A stretch of DNA of 64,000 bases from Cystobacter fuscus DSM 2262 (GCF_000335475.2 NZ_ANAH02000015.1:124001-188000); one strand, 5' to 3'; positions 24,505-33,387 are shown, counted from the first letter of the stretch. Numbers and translations are program-made. The notes: generated by a model from the sequence alone, not told the origin.

Positions 24505-26373
24505 TCAACGCCAGTCCGGTGGGGCCAGACGGATGGGGGGCACCTCATAGCCCTCGGGCCCCTGCAACACCGTCTCGAAGCGCGGGTCGTTGAGCGTCAC
24601 GCCGCCCCCCGTCGTGTCCACCCGGGAGGGATCCACACCCGCTCCCGGAATGGCGTACTTCTGCCAGGTCGCGATGCCGTACTGGTGAATGCCGTCCACG
24701 GCCACCCCGCAGATGGGAAACTCGGCGCCCTCGGGCATGCGGAGACGGTCGAACCGCATGTGGACGCGGTTGGGGCTCATCTCCGCCACACCGAAGATCG
24801 TCACGTACAATTCCTTCCCCTTGATCTCCACGAGCATGTCGGCGGAGACGGGACCCGGCTTGAGGTTGAGCGGCCCCCCATCCTCGATGCGCTCGTCCGA
24901 GGCCGGAGTCCCCGACGTCGGCGTCAGGAAGGAGGGATGCTCGTCGGGTTTGATGCCCAGCTTCACCGGCGTGGCGCGGGCCTCGGGAGGACACCGGGAG
25001 AGATAGCCCGCGGGGTCGGGCTGCCGGGGCACGGTGGCGCATCCGGCGAGCTGCGCGGCGGACACCCCCAGCAAGCCCGTGAGCAGCGCGCACCGGCGCG
25101 AGCGCAGCGGCACCGGAGTGATGTCGGGGGTGGATTCGGGACGAAGGGAGGAGGGCACGGGCTGCGATCCTTTCTCGGACGGCACCGGAGGAACCGGTGC
25201 GGTGGGCTCCGTGCGAGCGCCCTCCTCCCAGCCAGGAGGATGCGCCACGCGGAGGCACATCCACCCTATCCCGAGCACTCCAAGCACCAACGCCAGGGCG
25301 GCGAGGCGCCCCGGCCTCGCACCGGTCCGCCTCCGTCCCTCACGAGGCCGCCGCGCCTCCAGAGCGGCGTGCAGTACCTCCTCGGCCTCGTTCAGCAGTT
25401 CCATCTCCTCGGGAAGTTCCCGTCCCCACGCGCACTCGGAGGGCAGCTTCGACGGAGCCCTCCAGACCCCGGTGTTCGCGCCCTCCGCCCGGAGCCGGTC
25501 CAACACCAACCGGACCGCCTCGGCGTTCGGAGGACGCTTCGCGGGATCCTTCTCCAGCAGGGACATCGCCAGCGCCGCCAGGGGCTCGGGAATCGAGGGG
25601 TCGAACCGCCGGGGATCCGGCACGGGCATGGAGGCGATGGCGATGAGCAATCGTGACAACGGCAGGCGGTTGCTGAAGGGCCGGCACTGCGTGAGGGTCT
25701 CGTAGAGCAGCACGCCAAAGGCATACAGGTCCGCCGAGGGCAGGGCCCGCATGCGGGCGCCGGGCACTTGCGCGTCGGAGAACAGGAAGGAGACGACCTC
25801 GGGTGGCTGGCAGTAGAGCGTCCCGGGCGCTACCCCCTCCGTCAGGGTCCGCGCCCCGGGCAGGTGCGACGAACCGAAGTCGATGAGCAGGGGCTCGCCA
25901 TCCGCCTCGCGCACCAGGACGTTGTCCGCCTTGAGGTCCCGGTGGCAGACGCCTCGCCAGTGCAGCACCTCCAGCGTCCGCGCGAGCGTGCTCAACACCC
26001 CCACGGACTCATGGAGCGAGGCGCGCCGACGCCAACGCCAGACATGAAAGGTGTCTCCCGGAACGTAGGTCGTGAGGAAGTACGCGTAGCCCGTCCGCGC
26101 ATCCGGCCACCGGCTCCACTCGAAGACCGGCAACACCAGGGGATGACCCACCAGATGGTCCATCGAGGCCACCTCGCGGCGCATCCAGGCATCCACCTGA
26201 TCCGGGTCCTCGGCGGACAGGGGCCGGGCGGCCATCTTCATGGAGAACTGGAGTCCTCCGCGCTCCACCAGGAAGACGAAGGAAAAGCCTCCCACCCCCA
26301 ACCGACGCACGATGCGGAAGTCGCGCACGAAGTCTCCCGCGCGCAACTCATGGGGATGCTGGGGTGGGCTCAT
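24505..26373 (-). CDS. Ser/Thr protein kinase with internal lipobox-like segment
   Basis: 622 residues. The kinase domain covers about 20-295 with the glycine loop LGVGGFSFVF, Lys46 in FSMKMA, Asp146 in HRDLKADN and Asp165 in IDFGSSHL; all key residues are present. A transmembrane helix lies at about 356-373, then a Pro/Glu-rich stretch. At 427-446 a second hydrophobic run ends in QLAGCATVP, a lipobox-like sequence, ahead of a 175-residue beta-rich domain I do not recognise. The gene overlaps the upstream DUF2381 gene by 4 bases (ATGA). DUF2381/kinase pairs recur in myxobacteria, so the DUF2381 protein may be an extracytoplasmic partner of the kinase. Confidence 0.9.
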   Translation of the reverse strand: MSPPQHPHELRAGDFVRDFRIVRRLGVGGFSFVFLVERGGLQFSMKMAARPLSAEDPDQVDAWMRREVASMDHLVGHPLVLPVFEWSRWPDARTGYAYFLTTYVPGDTFHVWRWRRRASLHESVGVLSTLARTLEVLHWRGVCHRDLKADNVLVREADGEPLLIDFGSSHLPGARTLTEGVAPGTLYCQPPEVVSFLFSDAQVPGARMRALPSADLYAFGVLLYETLTQCRPFSNRLPLSRLLIAIASMPVPDPRRFDPSIPEPLAALAMSLLEKDPAKRPPNAEAVRLVLDRLRAEGANTGVWRAPSKLPSECAWGRELPEEMELLNEAEEVLHAALEARRPREGRRRTGARPGRLAALALVLGVLGIGWMCLRVAHPPGWEEGARTEPTAPVPPVPSEKGSQPVPSSLRPESTPDITPVPLRSRRCALLTGLLGVSAAQLAGCATVPRQPDPAGYLSRCPPEARATPVKLGIKPDEHPSFLTPTSGTPASDERIEDGGPLNLKPGPVSADMLVEIKGKELYVTIFGVAEMSPNRVHMRFDRLRMPEGAEFPICGVAVDGIHQYGIATWQKYAIPGAGVDPSRVDTTGGGVTLNDPRFETVLQGPEGYEVPPIRLAPPDWR

Positions 26374-27287
26374 GGGGACGTGCTCGGCTCCTTCCGGGAC
26401 AACGGTTGAAAGACTCCAGGGGTCTCGGCTTCATCCAGCGCCAGCTCCACTCCCGAGGCGCCCCCTGGCAGCAGGCCCGTCGCGATGTGCCGCTGGGAGG
26501 TCGAACCCGCCACCCCCGAGACCAGACGCGCGGGCCATTCCCACACCTCTCCGTCCGGGAGCGTGGCCCGCATCCGGACCTGGGCCAGCGGCCAGGGAGG
26601 AGTCCTCTTGTTGCCGCCCCTCGCGGACACCGTGGCGAAGAAGCGCCGTCCCAGCCACAGCACGGAATCAACCTGGCCCCGAGAATTCCGGGTGTCGATC
26701 TCCGCCACCCGTTGGGGCAGGTCGAGCGTGGCTTGGGCCCCGGGCGCGTCGAGCAGGCTCCGGGCCATGCCGTCCACCCCGTCCTCGTCGGAGCCCGACG
26801 CGGCCCGCACCACCTGCACCCGCACATCCACCGCATCGCGCCGCGTCACCAGCACGAAGCGCAGCGGCTCGGCACCGGGCCCGGTGCTCACGAAGAGTGG
26901 AACCCGCTCACCCGGAGCGAGATCCGCGGAAGGAGAGAGGATCAACGAGCCCCCGCCCACGTCGAGCACACGGAGGGAGGGATGACCCCGCTCGAAGTCC
27001 AGGACCTCGGGCCGCGAGCACTCCGCGAACGACACGAGCGTGGCCACCCCCACCGCCACGTGCAGTTCCAGGGGCGGCACCCGCCCGGGATTCGAGGGAT
27101 GCACGAGCGTGCGCCGCTGGAGCACGGCCCCTCCCGCTTCTTCCCATGCGGAGGCAGGAGGGGCGGCCAGGATTGACAGGAGAAGCCATGCCCCAGGGCG
27201 CACGCCGCGAACAGTACGGGCAGGCCCTCGAGGCGGCAAGAGAAAAACCACTTCTGCGGTCACTCCCTCCGGGATGACCTCCGCCAT
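26370..27287 (-). CDS. DUF2381 family secreted protein
   Basis: 305 residues as called. The family is recognised by LQRRTLVHPSNPGRVPPLEL and H-V-A-V-G-V-A-T-L-V-S-F, and the pattern continues through VLDVGGGSLILSPSADLAPG. The real start is uncertain: the ATG at 27287 puts about 30 residues before the signal core WLLLSILAAPPASA, while GTG codons further in would give a normal signal peptide. Exported, and translationally coupled to the Ser/Thr kinase that follows. The biochemical role of DUF2381 proteins is not established. Confidence 0.8.
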   Translation of the reverse strand: MAEVIPEGVTAEVVFLLPPRGPARTVRGVRPGAWLLLSILAAPPASAWEEAGGAVLQRRTLVHPSNPGRVPPLELHVAVGVATLVSFAECSRPEVLDFERGHPSLRVLDVGGGSLILSPSADLAPGERVPLFVSTGPGAEPLRFVLVTRRDAVDVRVQVVRAASGSDEDGVDGMARSLLDAPGAQATLDLPQRVAEIDTRNSRGQVDSVLWLGRRFFATVSARGGNKRTPPWPLAQVRMRATLPDGEVWEWPARLVSGVAGSTSQRHIATGLLPGGASGVELALDEAETPGVFQPLSRKEPSTSP

Positions 27288-27388
27288 CCTCTCCGCCCGT
27301 TTTCCAACGGACCCGCGTGGCCCGAATTGCCACGCACCCCATGAGTCAACGATGCTCCATGAGGACGCACCAAGAGGGGGAGAAGATC

Positions 27389-27586
27389 ATGCGCGAGAAC
27401 GTCCAGGGCTCTCGACTCCGTGTCGTTGGAGGAGTGCTCCTGTTGCTGCTGCTCGAGGGATGCGCCACGGGCGCCCCGCTTCCGGGGCTCCTGGGAAACC
27501 GCAAGCCGCGTCCTGCCACTCGCGAGCGCCCCCCCGCCCAGCCGGAGCGCCCTACCCGCGAGGCCGTGACCATCTACAATACCTAG
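27389..27586 (+). CDS. small lipoprotein
   Basis: 65 residues. The ATG at 27389 follows GAGGGGGAG, a strong ribosome site. The hydrophobic core VVGGVLLLLLL ends in L-E-G-C-A-T-G, an acceptable lipobox. The mature part is Pro/Arg-rich and disordered. It overlaps the stop of the convergent START-domain gene by 4 bases. No family recognised. Confidence 0.6.
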   Translation: MRENVQGSRLRVVGGVLLLLLLEGCATGAPLPGLLGNRKPRPATRERPPAQPERPTREAVTIYNT

Positions 27587-28218
27587 GGTGCCGCGCTGCT
27601 CTGCGCGGCGAGCTGGCGCGCCCGCTTCTCCACCGCGCGCACCGTGTCCAGCACGGCGTCCTTCTGTCCCACGCCGGCGAGGAAGCCGGGGATGGAGCCA
27701 CCCGGCTCCACGGTGAAGCGGTAGACGTAGCGCACCCGGTCCTCGCCCAGGGGCGAGAAGAGCCAACTTCCCGAGTTGTGGCGCAAGCGCACCACGCCGC
27801 TGCGCTCGGGCACCGCCTCGTTGTCCGGCGTCCAGCGTTGCAGGAACGTGACCGTCCCGTCCTCCGCGTGGCCCTCTTCCTCCACCACCCGCAGGACGTA
27901 GTCGCGGTTGGAGATGAGGGGGAAGTCCAGCTGCGTGTACGTCAGGCGCGTGCCGGGCGCTTCCTCCAGGACGCGCGACTCCGTCACATAAGGCATCCAC
28001 TGGCGGAAGGTCGCGTGGTTGCGCAACGCCGCCTGCACGTGGGGCAGACCCACGGCCATGCTGCCCTCGGCCCAGACCTCGCGGCCTCCGGGAATGTCCG
28101 GCCGCAGACGCACGCGGATGGACACCGCTCCCGTCGACACCGTCTCCCACTTCTCCTCGGCCACCGCCACCGTCGCCACCGCCCACACCAGGAGCGACAC
28201 CCCTAGCGAATTCCGCAT
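27583..28218 (-). CDS. exported START-domain protein
   Basis: 211 residues from ATG 28218, chosen over the ATG at 28224 because AGGGG is then 8 bases upstream. Signal peptide NSLGVSLLVWAVATVAVAEE. The body matches bacterial START/SRPBCC proteins: VWAEGSMAVGLPHVQAALRN, WMPYVTESRVLEEAPGTRLT, YTQLDFPLISNRDYVLRVVE and a C-terminal helix after SIPGFLAGVGQKDAV. These bind a hydrophobic ligand such as a lipid in a deep cavity; an envelope location is implied by the signal peptide. Ligand unknown. Confidence 0.85.
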   Translation of the reverse strand: MRNSLGVSLLVWAVATVAVAEEKWETVSTGAVSIRVRLRPDIPGGREVWAEGSMAVGLPHVQAALRNHATFRQWMPYVTESRVLEEAPGTRLTYTQLDFPLISNRDYVLRVVEEEGHAEDGTVTFLQRWTPDNEAVPERSGVVRLRHNSGSWLFSPLGEDRVRYVYRFTVEPGGSIPGFLAGVGQKDAVLDTVRAVEKRARQLAAQSSAAP

Positions 28219-28294
28219 GTTCATCTCCCCTGATTCGAGACGGAGCGATTGTCCGCTGTCCCGCCCGCCACCAACACCCACCACGCCAGAAACA

Positions 28295-28308
28295 GTGACT
28301 TTTGTCAC
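28295..28308. promoter_or_regulatory. perfect inverted repeat in divergent promoter gap
   Basis: GTGAC-TTTT-GTCAC sits in the 111-base gap between the divergent START and 5'-nucleotidase genes, 22 bases before the latter's start. A dimeric regulator could bind it and control one or both genes. No regulator is encoded beside it. Confidence 0.35.
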
Positions 28309-28329
28309 GGTCCAGGGCACGAAGTGGCC

Positions 28330-29847
28330 ATGATTGGCCACTTGCAAGCACCCCCACCCGAGCGCGGCCTGTTCTGCAACCGCACCCTCAACCTGCGGGC
28401 CATCAAGGCCATCGGGTACGACATGGACTACACGCTCATCCACTACAAGGTGGAGGTCTGGGAGAAGCGTGCGTACGAGTACATGAGGGATCGGCTCGCG
28501 GCCCAGGGTTGGCCCGTGGCGCACCTCACGTTCGATCCGGTGCTCGCCATGCGCGGGCTCATCATCGACACCGAGAAGGGCAATCTGATCAAGGCCAACC
28601 GCTTCGGCTTCGTGAAGAAGGCGCTGCACGGCACCCGGCCCATGAGCTTCGAGTCCCAGCGCGACGAATACATGCGCACCGTCATCGACCTGTCCGAGCG
28701 GCGCTGGATCTTCCTCAACACGCTCTTCTCGCTGTCCGAGGCGTGTCTCTACGCCCAACTGGTGGACCTGCTGGACGAAGACAAGCTCGAGGGGCCCATG
28801 GGCTACAACGACCTCTACGAGCACGTGCGCCGCAGCCTCGATGCCACCCACATGGAGGGCGCGCTCAAGGCGGAGATCATCGCCAACCCGGCGCGCTACG
28901 TTCAGGCCGATCCGGAAACGCCGCTCGCCTTGTTGGATCAGAAGCACGCGGGCAAGAAGCTGCTGCTCATCACCAACAGCGAGTGGGCGTACACGCTGCC
29001 CATGATGCACGCCGCGTTCGACCCCCACCTGCCCCAGGGCATGACGTGGCGCGAGCTGTTCGACGTGGTCATCGTCAGCGCGCGCAAGCCCGAGTTCTTC
29101 ACCACGCGCTCCTCGCTCTTCGAGGTGGTGACGGTGGCGGGACAGGAGGGCCTGTTGCGTCCGCACTCGGGGCCGCTCAAGCCCGGGGTGCCCTACTTCG
29201 GCGGCAGCGCGAGCGAGGTGGAGCGTTCGCTGGGCATGAGCGGGGATGAAATCCTCTACGTGGGCGACCACATGTTCGGCGACGTGCACGTGAGCAAGAG
29301 CGCGCTGCGCTGGCGCACCGCCCTCATCCTGCGCGAGCTGGAGGACGAGATCCGCGCCATCAGCGCCTTTCGCACCACCGAGACGCGGCTCGCCGAGCGC
29401 ATGCAGCAGAAGGAGCGGCTGGAGGCCGAGGCGTGCCAGGTGCGGCTGGAGTTGCAGCGGCGGCGCCTGGGCTACACCGCGCGCGACGAGTCGCTGCCGG
29501 GCGACGAGCAGTTGCACGCGCGCTCCCTGGAGCTGCGCGCCCAGCAGGAGGCGCTCGACGCGGAGCTGGGACCCATGGCGCGCGCCGCGAGCGAGCTGTC
29601 CAACCCGGTCTGGGGACTGCTCACCCGCGCGGGCAACGACAAGAGCCACCTGGCGCGCCAGGTGGAGCGCTACGCGGACATCTACACGTCCCGGGTGAGC
29701 AACTTCCTCTTCGCCACGCCCTTCGTCTACCTGCGCAGCCCCCGGGGCAGCCTCCCGCACGACCCGAGCACCCCCGGCGGCACGCCCGTCTTCCCGCACC
29801 CCACGACGGGAGGAGACACGGGGGGAGGGGACACGGGCGGGGCCTGA
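28330..29847 (+). CDS. HAD-superfamily 5'-nucleotidase (cN-II-like)
   Basis: 505 residues. The ATG at 28330 gives MIGHLQAPPPERGLFCNRTL; longer readings run into the divergent promoter region. HAD motif I is IGYDMDYTLI (Asp31, Asp33), motif II is LLITNSEWAY near 220, and motif IV is LYVGDHMFGDV near 312-322. The long cap and size match the HAD-IG purine 5'-nucleotidase family, which dephosphorylates IMP/GMP-type nucleotides in the cytosol. A coiled-coil, Glu/Arg-rich region follows motif IV. The last 25 residues are a Gly/Thr/Asp-rich tail of unknown use. Confidence 0.92.
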   Translation: MIGHLQAPPPERGLFCNRTLNLRAIKAIGYDMDYTLIHYKVEVWEKRAYEYMRDRLAAQGWPVAHLTFDPVLAMRGLIIDTEKGNLIKANRFGFVKKALHGTRPMSFESQRDEYMRTVIDLSERRWIFLNTLFSLSEACLYAQLVDLLDEDKLEGPMGYNDLYEHVRRSLDATHMEGALKAEIIANPARYVQADPETPLALLDQKHAGKKLLLITNSEWAYTLPMMHAAFDPHLPQGMTWRELFDVVIVSARKPEFFTTRSSLFEVVTVAGQEGLLRPHSGPLKPGVPYFGGSASEVERSLGMSGDEILYVGDHMFGDVHVSKSALRWRTALILRELEDEIRAISAFRTTETRLAERMQQKERLEAEACQVRLELQRRRLGYTARDESLPGDEQLHARSLELRAQQEALDAELGPMARAASELSNPVWGLLTRAGNDKSHLARQVERYADIYTSRVSNFLFATPFVYLRSPRGSLPHDPSTPGGTPVFPHPTTGGDTGGGDTGGA

Positions 29848-29867
29848 GGGGCGCTTCGCCGGGCGCG

Positions 29868-30380
29868 TCAGTTCAGGAACACGAGCAGGGCCTGCCCCTG
29901 CTCGGCGCCCTCGCGCAGGAAGCGCTGGAGCGCGTCGAAGTCCTCGAACAGCGACTCCAGCGACTCCTCATCGGCGTGGTCCGACCAGCCCTGCGGGTAG
30001 ATCTCCAGCTCGTCCATCTTCCTGGCATTGAAGCGCCGGCGCAGCGCCTCCCCGTCGACGCTCCCGAGCGCCCGGGAGATCTCCTTCACCTGCTCGGGGG
30101 TGAATGCGCGCGCGGGGCCATAGCCGAAGCTCTCGTCGCCCACGGGCTGGCCACCCGCGCCGATGAAATTCAGCGGCGGCGAGCCTTCCCAGGCCGTTCC
30201 CGTCAGCAGGAAGTGCAGCGCCTGCCAGTTCTTCTCCATGGGCAGGTACTCGGCGTTGGAGGAGGCGTCGTCGTCCAGGACCTCGGAGTCATCGAGGAGG
30301 TCGTTCAGCTGCTCGGGGGAGGCGAGCAGGGCGCGCAACTGGTCGGCGCTCACACGCCGGAAGTTTCCATTGATGCTCAT
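29868..30380 (-). CDS. DUF1877 (YfbM-like) protein
   Basis: 170 residues from ATG 30380. SINGNFRRVSADQLRALLAS is the family N-terminus; M-E-K-N-W-Q-A-L-H-F-L-L-T-G, the GYGPARAFTPEQVKEISRAL block and the acidic C-terminal half (SLESLFEDFDALQRFLREGA) complete the match. Family function unknown; it is often found near polymorphic-toxin immunity genes in other bacteria, but no toxin is adjacent here. Cytosolic. Confidence 0.85.
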   Translation of the reverse strand: MSINGNFRRVSADQLRALLASPEQLNDLLDDSEVLDDDASSNAEYLPMEKNWQALHFLLTGTAWEGSPPLNFIGAGGQPVGDESFGYGPARAFTPEQVKEISRALGSVDGEALRRRFNARKMDELEIYPQGWSDHADEESLESLFEDFDALQRFLREGAEQGQALLVFLN

Positions 30381-30445
30381 GGGCCGGGAGAATCCCCCAA
30401 GATCCACCCCGGGGCCAGCGGACACTGGGTAGGCTACCCACGCCC

Positions 30446-31363
30446 GTGTCCCCCACGCCCCCATTGCTCGATGACATGCTCGTCTTCGCCGAGGTGGCGG
30501 ACACGGGGAGCCTCACCGCGGCGGCGGCGCGGCTGGGCCTGCGCAAGTCCACGGTGAGCCGGCGGCTGGCGGCCCTGGAGGAGCGCCTGGGCACGCGCCT
30601 GCTGGAGCGCAACACACGGCGGCTGAGGCTCACGGAAGCGGGGCGCGAGTACCACGCGCACTGCGCGCGGCTCGTCGCCGAGGCCCGCGCGGTGAACCAG
30701 GCGATGAGCGAAGCGCGGGACATCCCCCGGGGCACGTTGCGCGTGGCCACGTTCTCGCTGCTCGGCGAGCTGCTCACGCCCGTCATCGCCGACTTCCTCT
30801 TGCGCCACCCCCAGGTGCGCGTGGAGGTGTCCCTGGCACCCGCCCACGTGGACCTCGTGGCCGAGGCGTATGACGTCGCCCTGCGCACCGGGCCGCTCGT
30901 GGACTCGGCCCTGGTGGCGCGCCGGCTCGGCCACGTGCGCACCGGCTATTACGCGAGCCCCACCTACCTCGGCCGGCGCGGCACGCCCCGCTCGCCCGAG
31001 GAGCTCGCCCACCACGAGTGCGTGCTGGTGGCGGAGCCGGGCACGGACGAGGTGTGGTTCTTCACGGGCCCGGGCGGCGCGCGCACCGTGCCGGTGACGG
31101 GCAGGTTGCAGGTGCCCAGCGTGCGCGCGGGCCACGCCGCGGCCCGGGCGGGGCTCGGGCTGGTGCGCCTGCCCACCGTGCTCGTCGCGGAAGACGTGCG
31201 CGCCGGCGCGCTCGTGCCGGTGCTGGAGGCGGTGTCGCCCCCGGGCCTCGCGCTCTACGCCGTCCATCCCAGCCGACAGCGGATGCCCGCCAAGGTGAAG
31301 GTCTTCCTCGAGGCCCTCACCCGGGGCGGCCCGGGACTGCCCTGGGAGGATGGGCCCCGGTAG
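30446..31363 (+). CDS. LysR-family transcriptional regulator
   Basis: 305 residues, GTG start; the next in-frame Met (MLVFAEVADTGSL) would remove only a short leader. The winged helix-turn-helix is at about 10-70 (FAEVADTGSLTAAAARLGLR, KSTVSRRLAALEERLGTRLL). The effector-binding domain runs from about 95, with VATFSLLGELLTPVIADFLL and YDVALRTGPLVDSALVAR typical of the CrgA/PtrR subgroup. The target is unknown; such regulators often act on an adjacent divergent gene, here the DUF1877 gene. The last four codons and the stop lie in the first copy of a 14-bp tandem repeat. Confidence 0.92.
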   Translation: MSPTPPLLDDMLVFAEVADTGSLTAAAARLGLRKSTVSRRLAALEERLGTRLLERNTRRLRLTEAGREYHAHCARLVAEARAVNQAMSEARDIPRGTLRVATFSLLGELLTPVIADFLLRHPQVRVEVSLAPAHVDLVAEAYDVALRTGPLVDSALVARRLGHVRTGYYASPTYLGRRGTPRSPEELAHHECVLVAEPGTDEVWFFTGPGGARTVPVTGRLQVPSVRAGHAAARAGLGLVRLPTVLVAEDVRAGALVPVLEAVSPPGLALYAVHPSRQRMPAKVKVFLEALTRGGPGLPWEDGPR

Positions 31364-31404
31364 ATGGGCCCCGGTAGATGGGCCCCGGTAGATGGGCCCC
31401 GGTA
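31349..31404. repeat. four perfect copies of a 14-bp tandem repeat
   Basis: GATGGGCCCCGGTA is repeated four times head to tail. The first copy encodes the last residues and stop of the LysR regulator; the others are noncoding. The unit contains the palindrome GGGCCC. Copy number is likely to vary through slippage. Confidence 0.9.
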
Positions 31405-31503
31405 GGGGGCTCTTCACGCAACAATCCGTCGCGCGCCGGGCCCTCGTCCCCGCCCGCCCCCACCGCTATCTCTCTTCCCACACCACACACGAGGGAGAAG
31501 ACC

Positions 31504-31839
31504 ATGGCGGGAGACATCATCGACGTGAGGGACGCGGAGTTCGGCGGGCAGGTGCTGCGGGCGGACGGGCCGGTGCTGGTGGACTTCACCGCCCACTGGT
31601 GCGCCCCCTGCCGCGCCCTCACCCCGGCGCTGGAGGCCCTGGCCACCGCGAACAAGGACCGGATGAAGGTGACGCGGCTGGACATCGACGAGAACCCGGA
31701 GACGGCCCAGACGTATGGCATCCGCTCCGTGCCCACCCTGCTCCTCTTCAAGCAGGGCCGGGTGGTGGGACAGATTGTCGGGGCCCAGCCCCGGCAGAAG
31801 CTGGAGGGCGCCGTGGAGAAGTTCCTCCAGGCGCCCTGA
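31504..31839 (+). CDS. thioredoxin
   Basis: 111 residues with the classical redox site WCAPC at 32-36, the cis-Pro in IRSVPTLLLFKQG near 76, and the C-terminal helix. The ATG at 31504 follows GAGGGAGAAGACC. It reduces protein disulfides in the cytosol using thioredoxin reductase, which is not in this window. Monocistronic by position; a hairpin lies just after the stop. Confidence 0.95.
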   Translation: MAGDIIDVRDAEFGGQVLRADGPVLVDFTAHWCAPCRALTPALEALATANKDRMKVTRLDIDENPETAQTYGIRSVPTLLLFKQGRVVGQIVGAQPRQKLEGAVEKFLQAP

Positions 31840-31840
31840 A

Positions 31841-31855
31841 GCCCCCCGCCGGGGC
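31841..31855. terminator. short GC hairpin after thioredoxin
   Basis: GCCCC-CCGCC-GGGGC, a perfect 5-bp stem starting one base after the thioredoxin stop and before the convergent DUF2267 gene. It lacks a T-run. Confidence 0.4.
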
Positions 31856-31874
31856 GCGCCCCTCCCGAGGCGTC

Positions 31875-32330
31875 CTACTGGGTGCGCCGCCACAGGTAGT
31901 GCAGGTCCCAGGACAGGCTGCGCTCCACGTCCTGGCACTCGCCCTCGGAGAGCAAGCCGCGCAGGGTCTGGAAGACGGTGCGCACCAGGGGCTCCACCGC
32001 GGAGACGTCCAGGCGCAGCTCCCGCGCCACGCACGTGAACAGGGCCTCCTGGCCCGCGATGGGCTCCGGGGAGTCCTTGCCCGCGTCCCGGGTGGGGAGG
32101 AACTCCACCAGCTTGCGCATCAGGTGGCCCTGCGGCTCCTGGTCCTCGTCCAGCTCGAGGTTGCGCAGCAGGGCGGTGATGACCGAGACGGCCGCGCACT
32201 CGGCCAGGGCCGGGTCCAGCCGTCCCTCCTGGGTCAGCGACGTGGTGAAAGCGGCGGAAGAGGGCCCGGGCCGGGAGGGGGGACGCTTGTCACCACGGCT
32301 CAGGGGATTGCCCGGTGGGGTGTCAGACAC
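31875..32330 (-). CDS. DUF2267 domain protein
   Basis: 151 residues from GTG 32330, supported by GAGGAGCGTCAC upstream. The first 35 residues are Pro/Ser-rich and disordered. The rest is all-helical; A-G-Q-E-A-L-F-T-C-V-A-R-E-L, LVRTVFQTLRGLLSEGECQD and LSWDLHYLW match the second half of the DUF2267 repeat. Function of the family is unknown; it often appears in stress clusters. Divergent from the zinc-ribbon protein at 32469. Confidence 0.7.
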   Translation of the reverse strand: MSDTPPGNPLSRGDKRPPSRPGPSSAAFTTSLTQEGRLDPALAECAAVSVITALLRNLELDEDQEPQGHLMRKLVEFLPTRDAGKDSPEPIAGQEALFTCVARELRLDVSAVEPLVRTVFQTLRGLLSEGECQDVERSLSWDLHYLWRRTQ

Positions 32331-32468
32331 GTGACGCTCCTCGCGAAAGGGTGTCTGGAGAAGGTGCTCATTCCGGCCGGGAATGGGGTGGGGTCGGGGC
32401 GCGCCAGGGCAGGGGGGAGGGCCAGGCCGCCTGGGCAGCGGGCAGGCCACCTCGACGATCAGCAAGTC

Positions 32469-33002
32469 ATGTCAGACTCGGTTAGTATGAAGGACGCCGT
32501 GAGCCACTCGACCAACGGCGCATTGAGCATCCTGGGGCAGGGCAACCTTCTCGGGGAGAATTATCTGATGCCTGTCCTCAATGGGGGCGGACGGAAGAAG
32601 CGGGCCCGCAAGCAGGAGGCCACCCCGAAGCCGGGGTTCGCGGCCGCCCTGAAGCTCGTGGTGCAACTGGGCCGCGAGAAGCAGAAGGAAGTGGGGAAGA
32701 CGGCGCTCTCGCGCTGCCCCCGCTGCGGCCATGTGGGCCCCACCGAGCAGGACTTCGGCACGCGCGTCATCCGGGGCGAGCGCCGCCCGCAGTCATGGTG
32801 CCGCAACTGCCGCAAGGTGAACCTGCCGCCCCTCAAGGCCCTGCCCCACGCCGCCAACCGCAAGGTGAAGGCGACACTCGTGGAGACGGCCAACGAGAAG
32901 CCCGAGCGGCCGCGCAACGCGCCCAAGCCCGCCCCCGTCCAGGAGGACGGATGGCTGTTTCCGCCCGACGTGCTCGGCAAGCGCAAGCGCCGCAAGTCCT
33001 GA
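32469..33002 (+). CDS. small zinc-ribbon-like protein
   Basis: 177 residues. Starts at 32469 (MSDSVSM) or 32487 are possible; neither has a clear ribosome site. A Cys4 ribbon is formed by CPRCGHVGPTEQDFG (about 84) and CRNCRK (about 109). The C-terminal third is Lys/Pro-rich and basic, suggesting nucleic-acid contact. Not recognised as a named family. Lies upstream of the small paralogous genes and the RDD gene in the same orientation. Confidence 0.62.
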   Translation: MSDSVSMKDAVSHSTNGALSILGQGNLLGENYLMPVLNGGGRKKRARKQEATPKPGFAAALKLVVQLGREKQKEVGKTALSRCPRCGHVGPTEQDFGTRVIRGERRPQSWCRNCRKVNLPPLKALPHAANRKVKATLVETANEKPERPRNAPKPAPVQEDGWLFPPDVLGKRKRRKS

Positions 33003-33120
33003 CGGGAAAGCCCCCCGCGAGCAGCCGTTCAGGCCCCCCGGCGCTTCTCCCCGGGGTGACACCGCCGTGCCTCGCGCCCCACCTTGTCCTGAAGTCCACG
33101 TTCAGTCCAAGGGAGCGCAC

Positions 33121-33387
33121 ATGGCAGTTCGAACGGATATCGTGGGAATCAAGAACCGGCGGCAGGTCGGCGTGCACGCCGCGCAGCCCAGTCCGCAGGC
33201 GAGCAAAGGCAGAGCCATCCCCTTCCATGATGAGATCCCCCTCTTGCGCCGGGAGCGGCTGCTGGAGCGGGTGACGCTGGGGCCGGCCGCCGAGCCCCAC
33301 CACCCGAAGACGCCCCGGCTGGCGACGTCGGTGAACGGGCGCAAGAAGCCACCCAGCCAGATGCACATCCGCCGCAGTGGCGGGTAG
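33121..33387 (+). CDS. small basic protein, paralogue of the one at 34190
   Basis: 88 residues, ATG 33121 with AGGGAGCG upstream. It begins MAVRTDIVGIKNRRQ and contains LLRRERLLERVTLGPAAEP, which aligns with ALRRQKLMRKATPGPAMTEP in the second copy. Rich in Arg, Lys, Pro and His, with no hydrophobic segment. A structural or nucleoid-type role is conceivable but unproven. The two copies flank the RDD gene. Confidence 0.6.
   Translation: MAVRTDIVGIKNRRQVGVHAAQPSPQASKGRAIPFHDEIPLLRRERLLERVTLGPAAEPHHPKTPRLATSVNGRKKPPSQMHIRRSGG

Noticed and set aside
27583-29799. Minus-strand reading continuous with the START protein
   Set aside because: Only the last 211 codons show a signal peptide and START fold; the rest is antisense to the 5'-nucleotidase.
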